DNA from: Dokdonella immobilis
GTDB taxonomy: Bacteria; Pseudomonadota; Gammaproteobacteria; Xanthomonadales; Rhodanobacteraceae
Assembly (NCBI RefSeq): GCF_900115085.1
Contig: NZ_FOVF01000036.1
Span: 1-41,972 of the forward strand
Direction of reading: 5' to 3'
Length of the DNA stretch: 41,972 nt
Part shown: piece by piece, positions 34,731 through 41,972 of the stretch
How the letters are laid out: the number at the start of each line of letters is the position of its first letter
Position numbering within the stretch: the stretch's first letter is position 1
The notes under the pieces: generated by a model
The model's database searches: none
Told to the model about the DNA's origin: nothing
What the model saw: only the letters and a program-made list of their open reading frames with translations
Translations under genes and position numbers: made by a program

Positions 34731-36992
34731 ATGCATCAATTCGCCAGCCAGCACACCGAAAGTTTCGCTGCCTTCCTGCGCGCGGCCGGTGTGTCGCTGG
34801 CGGTTTCGACCTACCAGAGCGGCCAGCTGGTTCTGCTGCGACCGCTGGCCGAAGGCCTCGACACGCACTTCATTGCGATGCCCCGCCCGATGGGCATCGC
34901 CGTCGATGGCGCCCGACTGACCCTCGGCGCGGCGCATCGCATCGAGTTCTTCCGCAACATGCCGGCTGTCGCCAAGCGACTCGGGCCGGAGCGGCCCGAT
35001 GCCGTGTTCGTGCATCGGGCCACGCACGTCACCGGCGATATCGACGTGCACGAAATGGGCTACGACCGCGACGGCGAGCTGTGGCTGGTCAACACGCGCA
35101 TGTCCTGCCTGTGCACCCTGGCCGCCGACAGCAGCGTCGTGCCACGCTGGAAGCCGCCCTTCATCAGTCGCTACGACCTGCTCGACCGCTGCCACCTCAA
35201 CGGCCTCGGCGTTCGCGACGGACATCCACGTTACGTGAGCATGCTCGGTCATGGCAACGAACCAGGCAGCTGGCGCCGCGACAAGGCCAAGGGCGGCCGG
35301 ATCATGGACCTGACCGACGATTCGGTCATCGCCGATGGCCTGTGCATGCCGCATTCGCCGCGCTGGCACCGCGGCCAGCTCTGGTTCCTGGCCTCGGGCG
35401 AAGGCCGACTGATGCGCCTCGGCGCCGATGGAAGCATGGAGACCGTCGCCGAGGTGCCCGGCTTCGCGCGCGGACTCGCGTTCCTCGATCGCTATGCCCT
35501 GGTCGGCCTGTCACAGGTACGCGAAAGCGCCGTGTTCGCCGGCCTGCCGCTGACTGCGCGGGTCGAGGAGCGCCAGTGCGGCGTGCATCTGATCGATATC
35601 GAAAGCGGCGCGGTGGTCGGCCTGCTCCGGTTCAGTGGCGAGGTGCAGGAGATCTTCGATGTGCAGATCCTGCCGCATCGCGCACCGGTCCTGCTCGATG
35701 CCGAGTCGCCCCTGCTGGCCAGCACCTATGAGTTGCCCGAGGCCGCGCTGCGGCTGCTGGCCCCGGCCGATCCCGTGCAGGAAGCCCTCGCTGCGGCGAC
35801 CCGACTGCAGGCCGGCGGTGCGCTCGAAGAGGCCATTGCCGCCTATCGCCGCATCGCCGAAGCGCAACCGCAACTGGCCCAGGCGCAGCACCAGCTCGGC
35901 CTGGCCCTGAGCGATGCCGAGGACTGGCAGGCGGCCGTCGATGCATTGCAGAGAGCGATTGCCCTCGATCCAGGCAACGCCCCGGCGCTCAACAGCCTGG
36001 CCCTGGCCCATGCGCGATTGGGTCGATACGAGGCCGCGCTCGATGCCTGGCAGCGCGCCCTGGCGATCGACAGCCAGTTCGCCCTGGCCCGCTTCAATCG
36101 AAGTCTGATACTGCTCAAGCTCGGCCGCTTTGCCCAGGGCTGGAGCGACTACGAGTCGCGCTGGCAGTTGCCGGGAGCAAACCCCCCGCTGCGTTGTCCG
36201 CAACCGCAGTGGCAGGGCGAGGATATCCGCGACCAGCGCCTGCTCGTGCACAGCGAACAGGGCCATGGCGACCAGATCCAGTTCTGGCGTTACCTCAAGC
36301 TGGCGCGGATGCGTTGCCGCGAGTTGATCTACGCCGGACCCGAGCCGCTGATCGAACTGGCCGCCGAGGTGGACGGCGTCGACGAAAGCCGCGGGCCGGG
36401 CGAAATCCCGCGCGATCGTTTCGACTGCTACGTGCCCCTGTTGAGCCTGCCTGTGCGGCTGGGCCTGGACGATCCGCTGCCGATGACGGCGCCGTACGTG
36501 CACGCGCCGGCCCATGTGCAGGTTCGCGCACTGCCGGGACAGCGCCTGATCGGCCTGGTCTGGAGAGGCAGCCCCGGACACAAGGAAGATCGGCAGCGCT
36601 CGTTGGAACTGGCCGACCTGCTGCCGTTGACGCGCACCACAAATGCGCGCTTCTACAGTCTGCAATTCCCGGTCAGCGGCAAGGAAGTCGAAATCCTCCG
36701 CTCGGCCGACTTCGGCAACCTCGAGCCGGAAATCCTCGGCTACGCGCGCACGGCGGCGTTCATCGAACAACTCGACCGGATCATCACGGTGGATACCGCC
36801 GTCGCCCACCTCGCCGGCGCGATGGGCAAGCCGGTCTGGATCCTGCTCGGCAGCGACCCGGACTGGCGCTGGGGCCAGCAGGGCGAAACGACCCCGTGGT
36901 ACCCGAGCGCCCGCCTGTTCCGCCTCGCACCGGGCGAACCATGGCCGAGTCTGATCGGGCGCGTCGCGGCCGTGCTTGAATTGGAAGCCTGA
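34731..36992 (+). CDS. TIGR03032-like + TPR + GT9-like three-part protein
   Basis: A 753-aa protein with no signal peptide. Residues about 1-345 match my picture of the TIGR03032/DUF4915 beta-propeller-like family (FIAMPRPMGIAVDG, HVTGDIDVHEMGYD, LWLVNTRMSCLC, GLCMPHSPRWH). Residues about 350-470 form roughly three TPR units (AIAAYRRIAEAQPQLAQA, AVDALQRAIALDPGNAPA, ALDAWQRALAIDSQFALA). Residues about 475-750 look like the heptosyltransferase/GT9-type domain often joined to TPRs (LLVHSEQGHGDQIQFWRY, LIGLVWRGSPGHKED, then ITVDTAVAHLAGAMGKPVWI). Each part is known separately, and TPR+GT9 is common; the N-terminal addition is notable. A role in glycosylating a protein or surface polymer is possible, but the catalytic state is unknown. 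Confidence 0.8.
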   Translation: MHQFASQHTESFAAFLRAAGVSLAVSTYQSGQLVLLRPLAEGLDTHFIAMPRPMGIAVDGARLTLGAAHRIEFFRNMPAVAKRLGPERPDAVFVHRATHVTGDIDVHEMGYDRDGELWLVNTRMSCLCTLAADSSVVPRWKPPFISRYDLLDRCHLNGLGVRDGHPRYVSMLGHGNEPGSWRRDKAKGGRIMDLTDDSVIADGLCMPHSPRWHRGQLWFLASGEGRLMRLGADGSMETVAEVPGFARGLAFLDRYALVGLSQVRESAVFAGLPLTARVEERQCGVHLIDIESGAVVGLLRFSGEVQEIFDVQILPHRAPVLLDAESPLLASTYELPEAALRLLAPADPVQEALAAATRLQAGGALEEAIAAYRRIAEAQPQLAQAQHQLGLALSDAEDWQAAVDALQRAIALDPGNAPALNSLALAHARLGRYEAALDAWQRALAIDSQFALARFNRSLILLKLGRFAQGWSDYESRWQLPGANPPLRCPQPQWQGEDIRDQRLLVHSEQGHGDQIQFWRYLKLARMRCRELIYAGPEPLIELAAEVDGVDESRGPGEIPRDRFDCYVPLLSLPVRLGLDDPLPMTAPYVHAPAHVQVRALPGQRLIGLVWRGSPGHKEDRQRSLELADLLPLTRTTNARFYSLQFPVSGKEVEILRSADFGNLEPEILGYARTAAFIEQLDRIITVDTAVAHLAGAMGKPVWILLGSDPDWRWGQQGETTPWYPSARLFRLAPGEPWPSLIGRVAAVLELEA

Positions 36993-37074
36993 TCAAGCGC
37001 GAGCAAGAGCGCCGTCACCTTGGCATTCATGTGCAAAGGCATTCACGTCCGACGTCCTCACCGGCACGAAAGAG

Positions 37075-37098
37075 CATCGCGGCTGAAGCCGCTCCTAC
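37075..37098 (-). repeat. GTAG-type REP hairpin 4
   Basis: Reads GTAG-GAGCGGCTTCAGCCGCGATG on the minus strand, a variant of the elements near 5.7 kb in which both sides of the stem changed together (GCGGC/GCCGC in place of GCGCC/GGCGC). It lies between convergent genes. Confidence 0.85.
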
Positions 37099-37161
37099 AA
37101 GAATGCGACGGTGCGAGGCAGCGGCGAGTGGTCTGGCCATGCGGCGCGCCGGACGCGGCGC

Positions 37162-37590
37162 TCAGAGCAATTTCGCCGTCAATTTCATCTCGACGGCAGA
37201 GAGCGCTTTGGATACCGGGCAACCACTCTTGGTCGCCGTGGCCAGCTTCTGGAATTCCTCATCGCTGATCCCCGGCACTTCGCCTTCGGTGACGAGTTCG
37301 ATCAATGGAATGACGTAGCCGCCATCGCGCTTGTCGAGATGCACCTTGGCCGTGGTCTGGACGCGGGTCGGAACATGGCCGGCCTGGGCCAGGGCCAGCG
37401 ACAGGGCCATCGAGAAACAGGCGGCATGCGCGGCGCCGATCAATTCCTCGGGATTGGTGCCGGGACCGTCTTCCATGCGCGACTTGAAGCCGTAGGAACC
37501 GGAGAATGCGCCACTCTGCACCGAGACACTGCCGCTGCCTTCCGGCACGCCACCTTTCCACTCGGCCTGACCCTTGCGAACGATTGCCAT
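37162..37590 (-). CDS. osmC: OsmC-family peroxidase
   Basis: A 142-aa OsmC/Ohr-superfamily thiol peroxidase that reduces organic hydroperoxides. Cys58 (AHAACFSMALS) and Cys124 (KSGCPVSKAL) are the two redox-active cysteines. The N-terminal pattern, WKGGVPEGSGSVSVQSGAFSG, favours OsmC over Ohr. The ATG at 37590 follows GGAGAAC. It lies downstream of the SDR gene on the same strand, with about 110 bases between. Confidence 0.92.
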   Translation of the reverse strand: MAIVRKGQAEWKGGVPEGSGSVSVQSGAFSGSYGFKSRMEDGPGTNPEELIGAAHAACFSMALSLALAQAGHVPTRVQTTAKVHLDKRDGGYVIPLIELVTEGEVPGISDEEFQKLATATKSGCPVSKALSAVEMKLTAKLL

Positions 37591-37701
37591 GCTGTTCTCC
37601 TTGTCGGGTTGGATTGTCTGCGGATCGCGACGCTGATCGACGATCACGAATGGTCGAGCCTAACGGACCCTCATGAACCTTTCATGGATGACGCGGCACG
37701 C

Positions 37702-38400
37702 CTACCAGGGGAGCACCTCGCCGCTGTGGCTGAGGAATCGACCGACCGCGTCCGCGTCGAAGGCCAGCGCATCGATCACGCCGAGCATGTTGGCCACGGA
37801 GCGGGCCGGTTCGAGCTCGGCCGTCTCGCCACCCATGTCGGTCTTGACCCAGCCCGGACTGAGGGCGAGGACCGCGATCCGGCGTTCGGCCAGGGCGTGG
37901 CCGAGCAGGCGCATGGCCATGTTCAGCGCAGCCTTGCTGATGTTGTAGCTCGGCGTGCCGAAGCGGCTCGTGCGCGCGATCGAACCGAGACCCGAACTGA
38001 TCGCCACGACCTTGCCGCCCTCGGCCAGGCGCGGAGCCAGCGCCTGGGTCAGCAGGAACGGGCCCATCGCATTGGTCGCGAAACTGTCGGCCAGGGATCT
38101 TGCCTGAACCTCGCCGAAGGCTTCACCGGGAATCAGCATGCCGGCGTTGTTGATCAGCACGTCGATGCGCAGCTCGAGCATCTCGACTTCGCGCACCAGT
38201 TCGGCAATCGAACGCGGCTCGGCGACATCGAGCGGCAGGACCTTGAGATGCCCCGGATACTCGCCGCTGAGCCGGTTCAGTTCGGAGGCACGCCCGCTGT
38301 GCCGGCAGGCGGCAATTACCCGATCGCCACGCGCCAGCAGTTGCTGGACGAAACCGAACCCGATACCGCGATTCGCGCCCGTGACCATGAACTGGCTCAT
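37702..38400 (-). CDS. Short-chain dehydrogenase/reductase
   Basis: A 232-aa classical-type SDR. The cofactor motif GANRGIG at residues 8-14 is followed by DVLINNAG, a catalytic Ser in SSGLGS, and YNISK with the Tyr and Lys of the active site; Arg in ACRHSGR after beta-2 suggests NADPH. It is similar in length and C-terminal shape to the C-factor (CsgA)-like SDR group. A GAGGAGG site precedes the ATG at 38400. It is divergent from the M16 protease gene and upstream of osmC. Substrate unknown. Confidence 0.9.
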   Translation of the reverse strand: MSQFMVTGANRGIGFGFVQQLLARGDRVIAACRHSGRASELNRLSGEYPGHLKVLPLDVAEPRSIAELVREVEMLELRIDVLINNAGMLIPGEAFGEVQARSLADSFATNAMGPFLLTQALAPRLAEGGKVVAISSGLGSIARTSRFGTPSYNISKAALNMAMRLLGHALAERRIAVLALSPGWVKTDMGGETAELEPARSVANMLGVIDALAFDADAVGRFLSHSGEVLPW

Positions 38401-38546
38401 GTCGTCCTCCTCGCAATGGTTCGCGGCGGTGAACTTTCATGCCGCGGCCCCAGTCTACCCGAGCCCGTGACCATCGACGGTTGCCGGCCGCCGCGCACGC
38501 GGGGTAGCCTGCCCGGCTTCGTCGATCTCCCCTGTGAGGACCCCGC

Positions 38547-41369
38547 ATGCGCAAGTTTCTGTACGCCGCCCTGCTGACGCTTGGCTTCGTCGGCTCGGCA
38601 ACCGCCGCCAGCGACAGCGTCGATATCCCGTTCACGCGGTTCACGCTGCCGAACGGCCTGACCGCGGTCGTGCACGAGGACCACAAGGCGCCGGTCGTCG
38701 CCGTCAGCATCTGGTACCACGTCGGCTCGGCCGACGAGCCGGCCGGCAAGACCGGCTTCGCGCATCTGTTCGAGCATTTGATGTTCTCCGGTTCGGAAAA
38801 CCACAAGGGCACCTATTTCGAACCGTTCGAGCAGGTCGGTGCGACCGACATGAACGGCACCACCTGGTTCGACCGCACCAACTATTTCGAGACCGTGCCG
38901 ACCACCGCACTCGACATGGCGCTGTGGATGGAGTCGGACCGCATGGGCCACCTGCTCGGCGCGATCGGCCAGAAGGAGCTCGACACCCAGCGCGGGGTCG
39001 TGCAGAACGAAAAGCGCCAGGGCGAGAACCGCCCCTACGGCCGCACCGACGAAGTGATCCTCGCCAACGCGTTTCCGGCCAACCATCCCTACCAGCACGA
39101 CACGATCGGCTCGATGGCCGATCTCGATGCCGCTTCGCTGGACGACGTCAAGCAGTGGTTCAACGACTACTACGGCGCGGCCAACACGACCATCGTCCTG
39201 GCCGGTGACATCACCGCGGAGGTCGCCCGCGAAAAATTGTTGCGCTATTTCGGCGACATCCCGGCCGGACCGCCGGTGCCGCGCCAGCAGCCGTGGGTGG
39301 CGCCACGCTCGACCTCCACGCGCGGCGAGCAGAAGGACCATGTCGCCCAGGTGCGCATCATTCGCGAGTGGAACGTCGCCGAGCTCGGCCACGCCGATGA
39401 GCCGCTGCTCGAGCTGGCCGCCGATGCCCTGGGCGGCGGCAAGACCTCGCGCCTGTACCAGCGCCTCGTCTACAAGGACAAGCTGGTCGACAGCGTTTCG
39501 GTCGACGTGCAGGCTTTCGCCCTGGCCAGCCAGTTCAACCTGACCGCCGACGTCAAGCAGGGCGTCGATCCGGCCCGCGTCGAAAAGGCGATCGCCGAGG
39601 AATGGGCAACCTTCCTCAAGGACGGCCCGACCGACGAGGAACTGGCCCGCTCGCGCATGTCGAGCCGGGCCGGCTTCATCCGCGGCCTCGAGAAGGTCGG
39701 CGGCTTCGGCGGCAAGGCCACCGTGCTGGCCGAATCCCAGGTCTATCGCGGCGATCCGGGCGCCTACAAACTCGATCTCGAACGCATCCAGGCGGCTACG
39801 CCCGAGAGCGTCAAGGCCGCGGCCAATCGCTGGATCGCGAAAGGCGACTACACGCTGACCGTTCTGCCGCTCGGTGACGACGAGACGGTCGACGAGTCCG
39901 CGCCGAACGGCCTGCCGGCCGCACCCGGCAAGCCGGCGCCGGTGCTCCCGGCGAAGCGCGAGTTCGCCACGACGAAGAGCCCGGTCGATCGCAGCGAGGG
40001 CGTGCCGAAGGTCAGCGAATTCCCCGATCTCGGCTTTCCGGACATCCAGCGCGGCAGCCTGAAGAACGGCATCGAAGTGGTCCTCGCCGAGCGCCACACG
40101 ATTCCGGTGGTGCAGATGCAGCTGCAGTTCGACGCCGGCTACGCCAGCGACCAGGGTCGCAAACTCGGCACTTCGTCGTTCGCCATGGCCCTGCTCGATG
40201 AAGGCACCAACACGCTCGATTCGGTCGAGATCGCCAGGCGCAGCGAACGCCTCGGTGCGCGCATTGGCGCCGGTTCGGGTCTCGACAGCTCGGCGGTCAG
40301 CCTCAACGCCCTGAGCTCGCAACTCGCGCCCTCGCTGGCACTGTTCGCCGACATCGTGCGCAACCCGGCCTTCCGCGAAGCCGACGTCGAACGCATCCGC
40401 GGCCAGTGGCTGTCCGACATCGCCCAGGAGAAGACCCAGCCGACCGGCATCGCCCTGCGCACCCTGCCACCGCTCCTGTACGGCGACCAGCATGCCTATG
40501 GCATTCCGTTCACCGGCAGCGGTACCGAAGCCTCGATCCGCTCGATCAAGGCCAAGGACCTGCGCCGCTTCCACCATGATTTCATCCGCCCGGACAACGT
40601 GCGCATCCTGGTCGCCGGCGACACGACGCTGCCGGCGATCACTGCCGAGCTCGACAAGGTATTCGGCGACTGGCGTGTCGCCGAGACGCCGGTGCCCGAA
40701 AAGGCGATCGGCCACGTCGATGCGCAGAAGCAGGTCCGCGTGTTCCTCGTAGACCGGCCCGATTCGCCGCAGACCCTGATCCTGACCGGCTCGCTCGCGC
40801 CCTCGACCAAGGCGCCGAACAACCTCGAGATCCAGACCATGAACGGCGCCTTCGGCGGCACCTTCACCTCGCGCCTGAACATGAACCTGCGCGAGGACAA
40901 GCGCTGGGCCTACGGCGCCTCGAGCTTCCTGCAGGATGCGATCGGGCAACGTCCGTTCATGACCTACGCCTCGGTGCAGACCGACAAGACCGCCGAGTCG
41001 GTCGCCGAGATCCTCAAGGAAGCGCGTGAAGTCGTCGGCGACAAACCGCTGACCGATGCCGAAATCGCGAGGATCAAGACCCAGCGCGTGCGTTCCCTGC
41101 CCGGCAGTCTCGAAACCACCGGCGCAGTCCTCAGCGTGCTCTCGGCGAACGCGCTCTACGATCGTCCGGACGACTACATCCGCACCGCCAAGGCCAGGAT
41201 CGAAGGCCTCAAGGACGCCAATGTCGAGGCCGCAGCCCGCGAAGTGATCCGACCTGACACCTTCACCTGGGTCATCGTCGGCGACCTGGCCAAGATCGAG
41301 AAACCGGTTCGCGAGCTCAAGCTCGGCGAGGTCAAGGTGCTCGACGCCGACGGCAAGCTCGTCCGCTGA
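38547..41369 (+). CDS. Periplasmic M16 zinc metalloprotease, two-lobed
   Basis: A 940-aa pitrilysin-family (M16) peptidase. A signal peptide (cleavage near ATA-ASD, residue 21) sends it to the periplasm. The first M16 lobe has the inverted zinc motif HLFEH (His73, Glu76, His77) and the distal Glu in QRGVVQNEKRQ. The second lobe begins near residue 500 (LKNGIEVVLAERHTIPVVQMQLQFDAGY) and lacks HxxEH, as expected for the inactive half that closes the chamber; FTSRLNMNLREDKRWAYG is typical of its end. Such full-length enzymes degrade peptides in an enclosed cavity. The ATG at 38547 follows GAGGA. The gene is monocistronic; a hairpin follows it. Confidence 0.93.
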   Translation: MRKFLYAALLTLGFVGSATAASDSVDIPFTRFTLPNGLTAVVHEDHKAPVVAVSIWYHVGSADEPAGKTGFAHLFEHLMFSGSENHKGTYFEPFEQVGATDMNGTTWFDRTNYFETVPTTALDMALWMESDRMGHLLGAIGQKELDTQRGVVQNEKRQGENRPYGRTDEVILANAFPANHPYQHDTIGSMADLDAASLDDVKQWFNDYYGAANTTIVLAGDITAEVAREKLLRYFGDIPAGPPVPRQQPWVAPRSTSTRGEQKDHVAQVRIIREWNVAELGHADEPLLELAADALGGGKTSRLYQRLVYKDKLVDSVSVDVQAFALASQFNLTADVKQGVDPARVEKAIAEEWATFLKDGPTDEELARSRMSSRAGFIRGLEKVGGFGGKATVLAESQVYRGDPGAYKLDLERIQAATPESVKAAANRWIAKGDYTLTVLPLGDDETVDESAPNGLPAAPGKPAPVLPAKREFATTKSPVDRSEGVPKVSEFPDLGFPDIQRGSLKNGIEVVLAERHTIPVVQMQLQFDAGYASDQGRKLGTSSFAMALLDEGTNTLDSVEIARRSERLGARIGAGSGLDSSAVSLNALSSQLAPSLALFADIVRNPAFREADVERIRGQWLSDIAQEKTQPTGIALRTLPPLLYGDQHAYGIPFTGSGTEASIRSIKAKDLRRFHHDFIRPDNVRILVAGDTTLPAITAELDKVFGDWRVAETPVPEKAIGHVDAQKQVRVFLVDRPDSPQTLILTGSLAPSTKAPNNLEIQTMNGAFGGTFTSRLNMNLREDKRWAYGASSFLQDAIGQRPFMTYASVQTDKTAESVAEILKEAREVVGDKPLTDAEIARIKTQRVRSLPGSLETTGAVLSVLSANALYDRPDDYIRTAKARIEGLKDANVEAAAREVIRPDTFTWVIVGDLAKIEKPVRELKLGEVKVLDADGKLVR

Positions 41370-41390
41370 GTCTTAGGTTCTCCTTGCAGG

Positions 41391-41418
41391 CAAGCGGGCC
41401 CTGGCTGGGGCTCGCTTG
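41391..41418 (+). terminator. Possible terminator of the M16 gene
   Basis: A 10-bp stem, CAAGCGGGCC pairing with GGCTCGCTTG with one G-U pair in RNA, loop of 8 bases, starting 22 bases after the M16 stop. There is no T-run, so confidence is limited. Confidence 0.4.
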
Positions 41419-41512
41419 ACGGAGGCTTGGTCGTCGTCGCAGCGGTTGCGTGGCATGGGCGTAGGGCAGGATTGAGGTCCTGTTCTTGCCGGACGTTTCA
41501 ATTCCCTGGTCC

Positions 41513-41859
41513 GTCGTCCCTGCGCAGGCAGGGACCCAGTGACTCTGCTTTGCGCACAATCGGGCATCGCTTCGCGGCGCATTCGTGGAGTTAAGAGCAA
41601 AGCTTTCACTCGCCTGCGGCGAGCGACCCACTTTCTCTTGCGTGGCCAAGAGAAAGTAGGCAAAGAGAAGGCCACCCCAAAGCGGTGGTCTCCGGGCATC
41701 CTGCCCTGCGACTGCGCGGCCGGGCTACGGGGGTTCGCTGACAGCACCTCCGTGTGCTGGCAGCGAACTGGGCGCGATCCCTCGCGCCCACCCTGCGGGC
41801 CTTTCCTTCGCCCGGCCGCCACCGCTTACGGGGCCCGGTTAGCGCGCATCCTGCGCGCC
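41513..41859 (-). repeat. Dispersed intergenic element, copy 2
   Basis: On the minus strand this ~347-bp stretch follows the same order of blocks as 141-486: GCGCAGGATGCGCGC end, GGCCCGCAGGGTGG, GCAGGGCAGGATGCCCGGAGA, a hairpin ACTTTCTCTTG (41630-41640) pairing with CAAGAGAAAGT (41647-41657), CTCGCCGCAGGCGAG, CGCCGCGAAGCGATG, and ACTGGGTCCC...GGGACGAC. The two copies differ at many positions, including paired changes in the hairpin, so they are old copies rather than a recent duplication. Confidence 0.75.
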
Positions 41860-41972
41860 AGAGCGAAAAGCAAAAGCAAAGGCAAAGGCCAAAGCCAGAG
41901 CCAATGCCCCTCATCCGCCTGCGGCACCTGAACTCGCACCCTCCATGGCGCTCGCCCTGCGGGCAGCATTCG

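Larger units (their letters stand above)
41370..41972. repeat. Gene-free right end with repeats
   Basis: No supported gene. It contains a possible terminator hairpin at 41391-41418, copy 2 of the dispersed element (41513-41859), a purine-rich AAAGCC-type run (41858-41905) and the 23-base stretch (41907-41929) shared with the left end. The right end thus mirrors the left end in content. Confidence 0.75.

Noticed and set aside
38397-40949. An 850-codon open frame antisense to the M16 protease gene, and similar long antisense frames at 1879-4422 and 32757-35369
   Set aside because: High-GC coding DNA leaves the antisense frame free of stops; these translations are rich in Arg, Gly, His and Gln, have no recognisable domains, and lie opposite well-supported genes.

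Overview
The window reads as chromosomal DNA of a GC-rich gammaproteobacterium, most likely in the Xanthomonadales/Lysobacterales (Rhodanobacteraceae- or Lysobacter-like). The reasons are the high GC codon usage, the ccoG-H-I-S / hemN / fnr arrangement, an HU protein with an Ala/Lys-rich tail of the kind known from Xanthomonas, GTAG-tipped REP hairpins like the SMAG elements of Stenotrophomonas, and long intergenic repeats at both window ends. The genus is inference; no rRNA is present. No prophage, CRISPR array, transposase or obvious genomic island is visible.

Left part (about 0.6-13.8 kb) is a low-oxygen block. It starts with ccoG-ccoH-ccoI-ccoS-safE, the assembly genes for cbb3 cytochrome oxidase, in which every gene overlaps the next by 4 bases. 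Convergent to it, on the minus strand, lie an FNR/ANR-type regulator, oxygen-independent hemN, a GT4 glycosyltransferase broken by an in-frame TGA, and a GNAT acetyltransferase. Divergent from the GNAT gene run a tandem universal stress protein, a MaoC hydratase-phosphotransacetylase fusion and an acetate/propionate kinase. Three near-perfect FNR boxes (upstream of hemN, GNAT and the stress protein) each sit 32 bases, centre to centre, from a plausible -10 hexamer. That is the geometry of class II FNR activation, so the block looks like a locally encoded regulon: the sensor (FNR), anaerobic heme synthesis, high-affinity oxidase assembly, and ATP recovery from acyl-CoA through acyl-phosphate.

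Middle part (13.8-32.99 kb) is mixed housekeeping and envelope functions: tRNA-Arg(CCG), an unknown single-span membrane protein, a secreted alpha/beta hydrolase, the HU-like protein, a nearly 1-kb gene-poor stretch holding a perfect 54-bp palindrome, a giant alpha-2-macroglobulin-like protein that appears to lack the thioester motif, a dctA-esterase-DUF1579-like cluster, an ArnT-like GT39 glycosyltransferase, an FMN/Fe-S glutamate-synthase-like protein, a secreted lipase and an alkaline phosphatase.

Right part (33.2-41.4 kb) has a fused succinyl-CoA:3-ketoacid CoA-transferase, a three-part protein (TIGR03032-like region + TPR + GT9-like domain), an OsmC peroxidase, a short-chain dehydrogenase and a periplasmic two-lobed M16 zinc protease. 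Both ends of the window carry a ~347-bp intergenic repeat in opposite orientations, plus a shared purine-rich flank.
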